Of a DNA stretch of 64,000 nucleotides, positions 59,967 through 64,000 are shown one piece after another (positions within the stretch are counted from its first letter, which is position 1; the number at the start of each line of letters is the position of its first letter). Source of the DNA: Pyxicephalus adspersus (taxonomy: Eukaryota; Chordata; Amphibia; Anura; Pyxicephalidae); the NCBI RefSeq assembly GCF_032062135.1, contig NC_092860.1, positions 125,264,430 through 125,328,429 on the forward strand, given 5' to 3'. A program made the position numbers and the translations under genes. Below the pieces are notes generated by a model that saw nothing but the letters and a program-made list of their open reading frames with translations, did no database searches and was not told the origin of the DNA.

Positions 59967-61432
59967 TTAAGGTAAAAATTTTAACGTATAGCTTTTCCTG
60001 GAGTGTTCAGTGTTAGGACAATCCCGTCGGATGCTCCAACAATAGTCAGCCATCATTTGTACATCCCATCTACCCTGATACCATCCTTCCATGACCTTCA
60101 AATCTTGGTGGAATCGTTCAACTTGCTCATCACTGACTGCACCAAGGTTTTCCGGGAAGTTAGAAAGATGGCTATGCAGAAATGCACCTTGATGCTCATA
60201 TTGCAACCAAGCATTTTGTAGCTCTCCAAGAGTTTCTAGACAATTTCTGTGTATTTATTTGCTCATATGTTTCCAAGATAGTCCTTGACAATGGCTTTGA
60301 ATGATAATCAAGCATTCTTTTCCACGTCTGACATTGTCCTGTTGAAATGTTTATCTTTGATGAGCTGTGGACCATCAAACACACCAGCCTATATTTTTTC
60401 AAATGACAGGCTAGGAAATGCCAAAATGAGGTACTTGAAACAGTCTCCTTCAGTTGGCAAAACTTTAACAAACTGCTTCATCAGACCCAGTTTCATGTGC
60501 AGAGGTGGGAATATAATATTCTTTCTATCAACAAGTGGCTCATGTAGAATGTTTGGATCACCTGTTTTTAGAGCAGATCTTGGAGGCCAATTCCTTTCCA
60601 CCCACTGCCTCTCACTAGCTCTGCTGGCCCACATGCACAGATAACAGGGGTCAACTCAATGACTCTCTTTATGTCTGCATATTCTTCACAAATAGAAACT
60701 GAATGGCCAATTGGGACTGACCCAAATATATTGCCATTGTGAGAGAGGACACACTTTAAGCTCCACTTTGAGCTATCGATGAATACTCACAATTCAGTTG
60801 AGTTATACGATACCTTCGTTCCTTTTTTAAGGAAGTTTTTTTCACGCAGTCTTGATGGTAGGAGTTCTGAAGCCTTCTTGAATAGTCCCAAATCACATGC
60901 CAAAACACTCAACTCATGCTGATCAAATCCCCTACGAACAGAGTCCTCTTCAATTTGAAATTCTTCATCATTGTTGTCACCTAGTTCATCACCATAATCA
61001 TGTTCTTCAAGAGAGGGTAGTGTAACGAATCTATCTGGATATCTGGATAAACGAATTTTATCTGGATGAGCCACTGGGAGTATAGCCAATTGGTAGACTA
61101 GGACCATCTGTTACATTTATTTTTCTTATTATATCCTGAAGTTTTCACTATACAAAAGTAACAGTCACTGAAATAATTTTCTGGCTCTCACCAAACCATA
61201 GGTATACCAAATGGCATCTTATCACATGTTCCCTTTGTCCACATCCGTAAACCCTCGACACACTGTTTGCACACCCAAACAGTGCCCAAGACTTATCTTG
61301 ATCACCAAATTTAACTTTGAAATATGCCAAATATGCTTGCTGTACAAATGTGCTGATGTTCGCGCTTTGACTGGGAATGGTGAAACTGCCACAGATATAA
61401 CAACCAGAAACAGCAGAGCCAGACATGATCTG
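59967..61432 (-). pseudogene. relic of a multicopy animal gene family of unknown function
   Basis: Minus-strand pieces line up in the order known for a family of roughly 600-residue animal proteins. 61426-61148 has MSGSAVSGCYICGSF and AYLAYFKVKFGDQDKSWA, then frameshifted W-x-x-G-x-R and PMVWREP-like remnants. 61107-60787 has an acidic linker, then DLGLFKKASELLPSRLREKN. Next is FIDSSKWSLKCVLSHNGNIF with GSVPIGHSVS near 60780-60690. 60634-60389 has ERNWPPRSALKTGDPNILHE, then PPLHMKLGLMKQFVK. 60206-59967 has LHSHLSNFPENLGAVSDEQVERFHQD then MADYCWSIRRDC. A block around a 'YPCFLC'-like motif is lost near 60640. The function is unknown to me. The Cys motifs suggest metal binding, and the copy number elsewhere suggests mobility. 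The start is supported by 'ttctttctttcag' directly upstream, a splice-acceptor-like sequence implying a 5' UTR intron. Confidence 0.7.
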
Positions 61433-62450
61433 AAAGAAAGAAAATACGTGTGTAAGTAGAAAATAAATTTTGCTTTTTCACTACGTAGAGCAGCGCACAA
61501 CTTCTGACCACACTGTCTTGCCTGTAAATGAATAGCCTATACAAATCCGCGCTACAATTGTTTCCCAGTGTTATTCAGAAAACCTTTCATTCTGTCGGCA
61601 TGGGCAGTGTACATGTTTGTTCAAAGTGGTATAATCCTTAAAAAAAAAGTTGTTTCTATTCAACATTAGCTTTCTGTTCATTATTTTTATTAAACCTCCC
61701 TCTATGGTAATTCTAAATGGTTAAAACTCATGTCTGATGTCACTTGTTATGCTAGGAAATATCATTTAACCGAACTAAACAAGTAATATAGCAGGTTTAG
61801 GATGTTATTTATGCCATTGCTCATTTGCTGAGCAACTGAATTGTGTATAATTGTATGGTAATCTTCCTACCCGTTCCTCAGAAGCTTGTTGTATTATTAA
61901 TTTGAGCTGCCTATCAAGCATATCATACTAACAAGCTCACAAAATCCATGAAATGTAGTACATGTACACTGACTTTCAGGGTCAGTAAGCAAATGTACCT
62001 CAAGCTAGACAATATCACACTTAAACACATAAAGTAAAACTTTATTATGGGGTTGTATAAACTAATGTATTAAATAGGAATGAATGTGTAAAATAAAGTA
62101 TAACCAACGCAATGTACAGTATACCAGCAAGGTTGGTTACATTTTCCTCTGGTTTGATGGCAGTTTACCCAAATTACCCAGAATGTTTCAAATGATTTGT
62201 AGCCAAATTCAATTTCCAATAAGGACAAATGGCAGAGGCATATTTGATTAACACTGCATGGCCATAGGCATAGTATATTGGGGTGGAGGAAACCATATCA
62301 CCACTCACAGTAGGTAAACAGGATATGTTTCCTACCATATTGTAGTCATATGTGCCAATAAAGTACAAGTAAATGATAAGTATTTGTGCACTAATATGGA
62401 GACATCTCTAGCATAAGCTAAAAATGTTCACTCTTTTATGAAGTATGTTT
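61433..62450. other. no recognisable feature
   Basis: Unique-looking AT-rich sequence upstream, in the minus-strand sense, of the gene-family relic. A promoter could lie here but none was identified. Confidence 0.35.
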
Positions 62451-62454
62451 CCTG

Positions 62455-62545
62455 CTATGATTCTGTGAGGTGCTGCACAACACTGCCTAATATGTTAGCA
62501 CTATAAAATTCTGTTATCAATAATAATAATAATAATAAAATAATG
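62455..62545 (+). mobile_element. LINE 3' tail fragment, plus orientation
   Basis: 'gtgctgcacaacactgccta' with 'atatgttagcactataaa' is the reverse complement of the tail seen at 45430-45480. It ends in (AAT)n at 62519-62540. It therefore lies opposite to the other tail copies. Confidence 0.65.
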
Positions 62546-62549
62546 CACT

Positions 62550-62925
62550 GGGAATACTTTGGACCTCTTTGGTGTAATAGGTCTCTGACAAAAAAAAAAA
62601 AAAGAAAAAGAGAAAAATATTTCTCTATAGCTGAAAAAATCTACATAAGGAAAAGGAATCAATCAAAAGATCATACAACAAATTGTAACTGTTGTAATGT
62701 AGAGAATATAACATAAAACACTCACAGCAAACATACCAGGCACAAAGGATAAATAAACTGGCATCAGGAGGGGGGAATGTTTTTGTTTTACTTATGGCAC
62801 CTAAATATCCAAAAGAAACGGATGATTAACCTTGAAAAAAAGAAAAAGATATCACATAGCAATATCTTCATCACGTATGCTATACTATCACATAATGTTA
62901 AGTAGGACTATCCATATAGATGCAA
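62550..62925. other. no recognisable feature
   Basis: A-rich sequence, including a long A run near 62590. Confidence 0.4.
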
Positions 62926-62929
62926 TTTA

Positions 62930-63150
62930 TTGTCTAAGGCTCCAATTCTTTTATCCAATAGATTATGATGGGAGAACCTGCTGTAGATGATCAAGCAAAT
63001 CTGGATCTAAATGGAGTTTTAAAAATCATTTGTTATTAGTTGACAAATGTTTTCAGTTCATATCAATTCCATCCATCCATTGCTGGGTCACCCACATTTA
63101 CTCATGATAATCTATCTTCTCCATTCATGAAGCGTTTTATTAAATCAGGC
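62930..63150. mobile_element. degenerate palindromic MITE, family of 12391-12573
   Basis: 'gatgatcaagcaaatctgga', a central 'ttgttattagttgacaaatg' hairpin, then 'ccattgctgggtcacccaca' and the end 'gttttattaaatcaggc' follow the order of the outer MITE at 12391-12573. It is strongly diverged. Confidence 0.55.
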
Positions 63151-64000
63151 ACCATGTCTGTCTTGTGACCACAACCCAATGAGCCAGGTTATGAAGAGGG
63201 AGAGCTACAATTTAAATGTGTAAGAGGAAATGCTGGTGGTTGGTAAATTTATCCAGGTTTACATTGCCTTCACTTGCCTTGTTGGAAAGCTTTTTCCCAC
63301 TTTTCGACAAATTAACAGTGCCAATGATCCAACTCCAAACTTTAAATATACCATCAAGGTGAGTAAGCTCAAATACTCAGAACTCATTCCCACTCCCAAG
63401 TTCCGATAGCAGAATAACCAGACCGGCAGTCTCACATGTAATGGTAAGAATAGTAATCGCACAAACAGAAAGAGTTCTTCTCCAGACCACAGGCTGCCAA
63501 GACCACGCGATTAAATTTCCCAATTTTTAAGAATAAATTAAGATTCTAATGGCAGATTTATTTTCATCACTAAAAATATAACCTCCAAACAATTACCACA
63601 GTTGTAGGGCACATTCTATGCAAACTATAGACCTTTTAATATTGTTTAATACAAGTGATTATACATAATAATATACACATTTATACTCAGCATAAAAGAA
63701 AAGAGCAAAAATCCAGCAAAAATGATAGCTGAGAATCACTTCTACAAAGTGTAACATGAGAAGCTATACAATGGAGATAATAAGCATAAGGTTAAAAACA
63801 GGCTGATAATTACATACAACACTCCGGCTCAGATTTGTGGAAAGACAGTATGGTAACATTTCTGTCAGACAGCAGGATACCTCCTTTTTCTTTATCTTAT
63901 ATTTTAATATTTGTAAGCCCTGCACAGTAAAGTAATTACAGATTATTAAGAATACATACAAGTTTGTATGACAAGCAAAGGACTGCTTATCTACAAAAAT
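63151..64000. other. no recognisable feature
   Basis: AT-rich, unique-looking sequence to the end of the window. Confidence 0.4.

Noticed and set aside
59990..60650. Plus-strand frames of 72 and 119 codons
   Set aside because: They are antisense shadows of the conserved minus-strand blocks of the gene-family relic.
1..64000. CRISPR array, phage, operon or toxin-antitoxin system
   Set aside because: There are no regular spacer-repeat arrays or dense bacterial genes. Repeat types, AT-rich non-coding DNA and transposon families are those of a vertebrate nuclear genome.

Overview
The window is AT-rich vertebrate nuclear DNA, most likely from a ranoid frog. That is an inference from the repeat landscape: MITEs whose ends read CCCCTTAGCGGTAATCC beside TTAA, the 'aaagctctccaaggctgg' MITE family, LINE tails of the type 'aataaacaggatttatatagcgcc', mariner and Tc1 transposase relics, a hAT MITE and a CpG-rich DIRS/Ngaro-type retrotransposon. 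No host protein-coding exon, tRNA, rRNA or snRNA gene could be supported. No bacterial-style operon, CRISPR array or phage is present. The window looks like intergenic sequence or one very large intron. Three assembly gaps are present (3809-4442, 6675-6726, 54180-54182).

Layout. 1-8 kb: mostly unique AT-rich DNA with a short tandem repeat, degenerate dispersed repeats, and a composite of three repeat ends at 5.5-5.9 kb. 8.26-9.21 kb: a mariner transposase relic on the minus strand. 11.83-12.57 kb: one MITE nested inside the terminal TTAA of another. 13.93-14.40 kb: a degenerate MITE. 15-26 kb: largely unique and AT-rich, with simple repeats and a local duplication. 26.29-27.38 kb: a second mariner relic on the plus strand. 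27.96-28.02 kb: a perfect 22-bp-stem hairpin. 29.28-29.64 kb: a hAT MITE with a near-perfect 8-bp target duplication. 31-32.5 kb and 33.6-33.8 kb: an old LINE fragment and dispersed repeats. 37.74-37.92 kb: a foldback with 44-bp arms. 41.8-42.4 kb: a Gypsy-type integrase fragment and a LINE tail. 45.36-46.32 kb: the best LINE 3' end, on the minus strand. 48.5-49.2 kb: a decayed Tc1 element. 52.29-53.14 kb: a 71-bp minisatellite that shows a 141-bp dimeric higher-order unit at its 3' side. 53.9-58 kb: the DIRS/Ngaro element with Gag, RT, RNase H, tyrosine recombinase and SGNH-hydrolase remnants, interrupted in the RT by an unrelated repeat. 59.9-61.45 kb: a decayed minus-strand copy of a multicopy animal gene family of unknown function, with a splice-acceptor-like sequence next to its start codon.

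The recognisable coding segments are all remnants of selfish or multicopy elements, and all are frameshifted, truncated or deleted. The clearest signals are the DIRS element with its recognisable SGNH blocks, the unknown-function gene-family relic beside it, the higher-order minisatellite, the two hairpins and the nested MITE pair.
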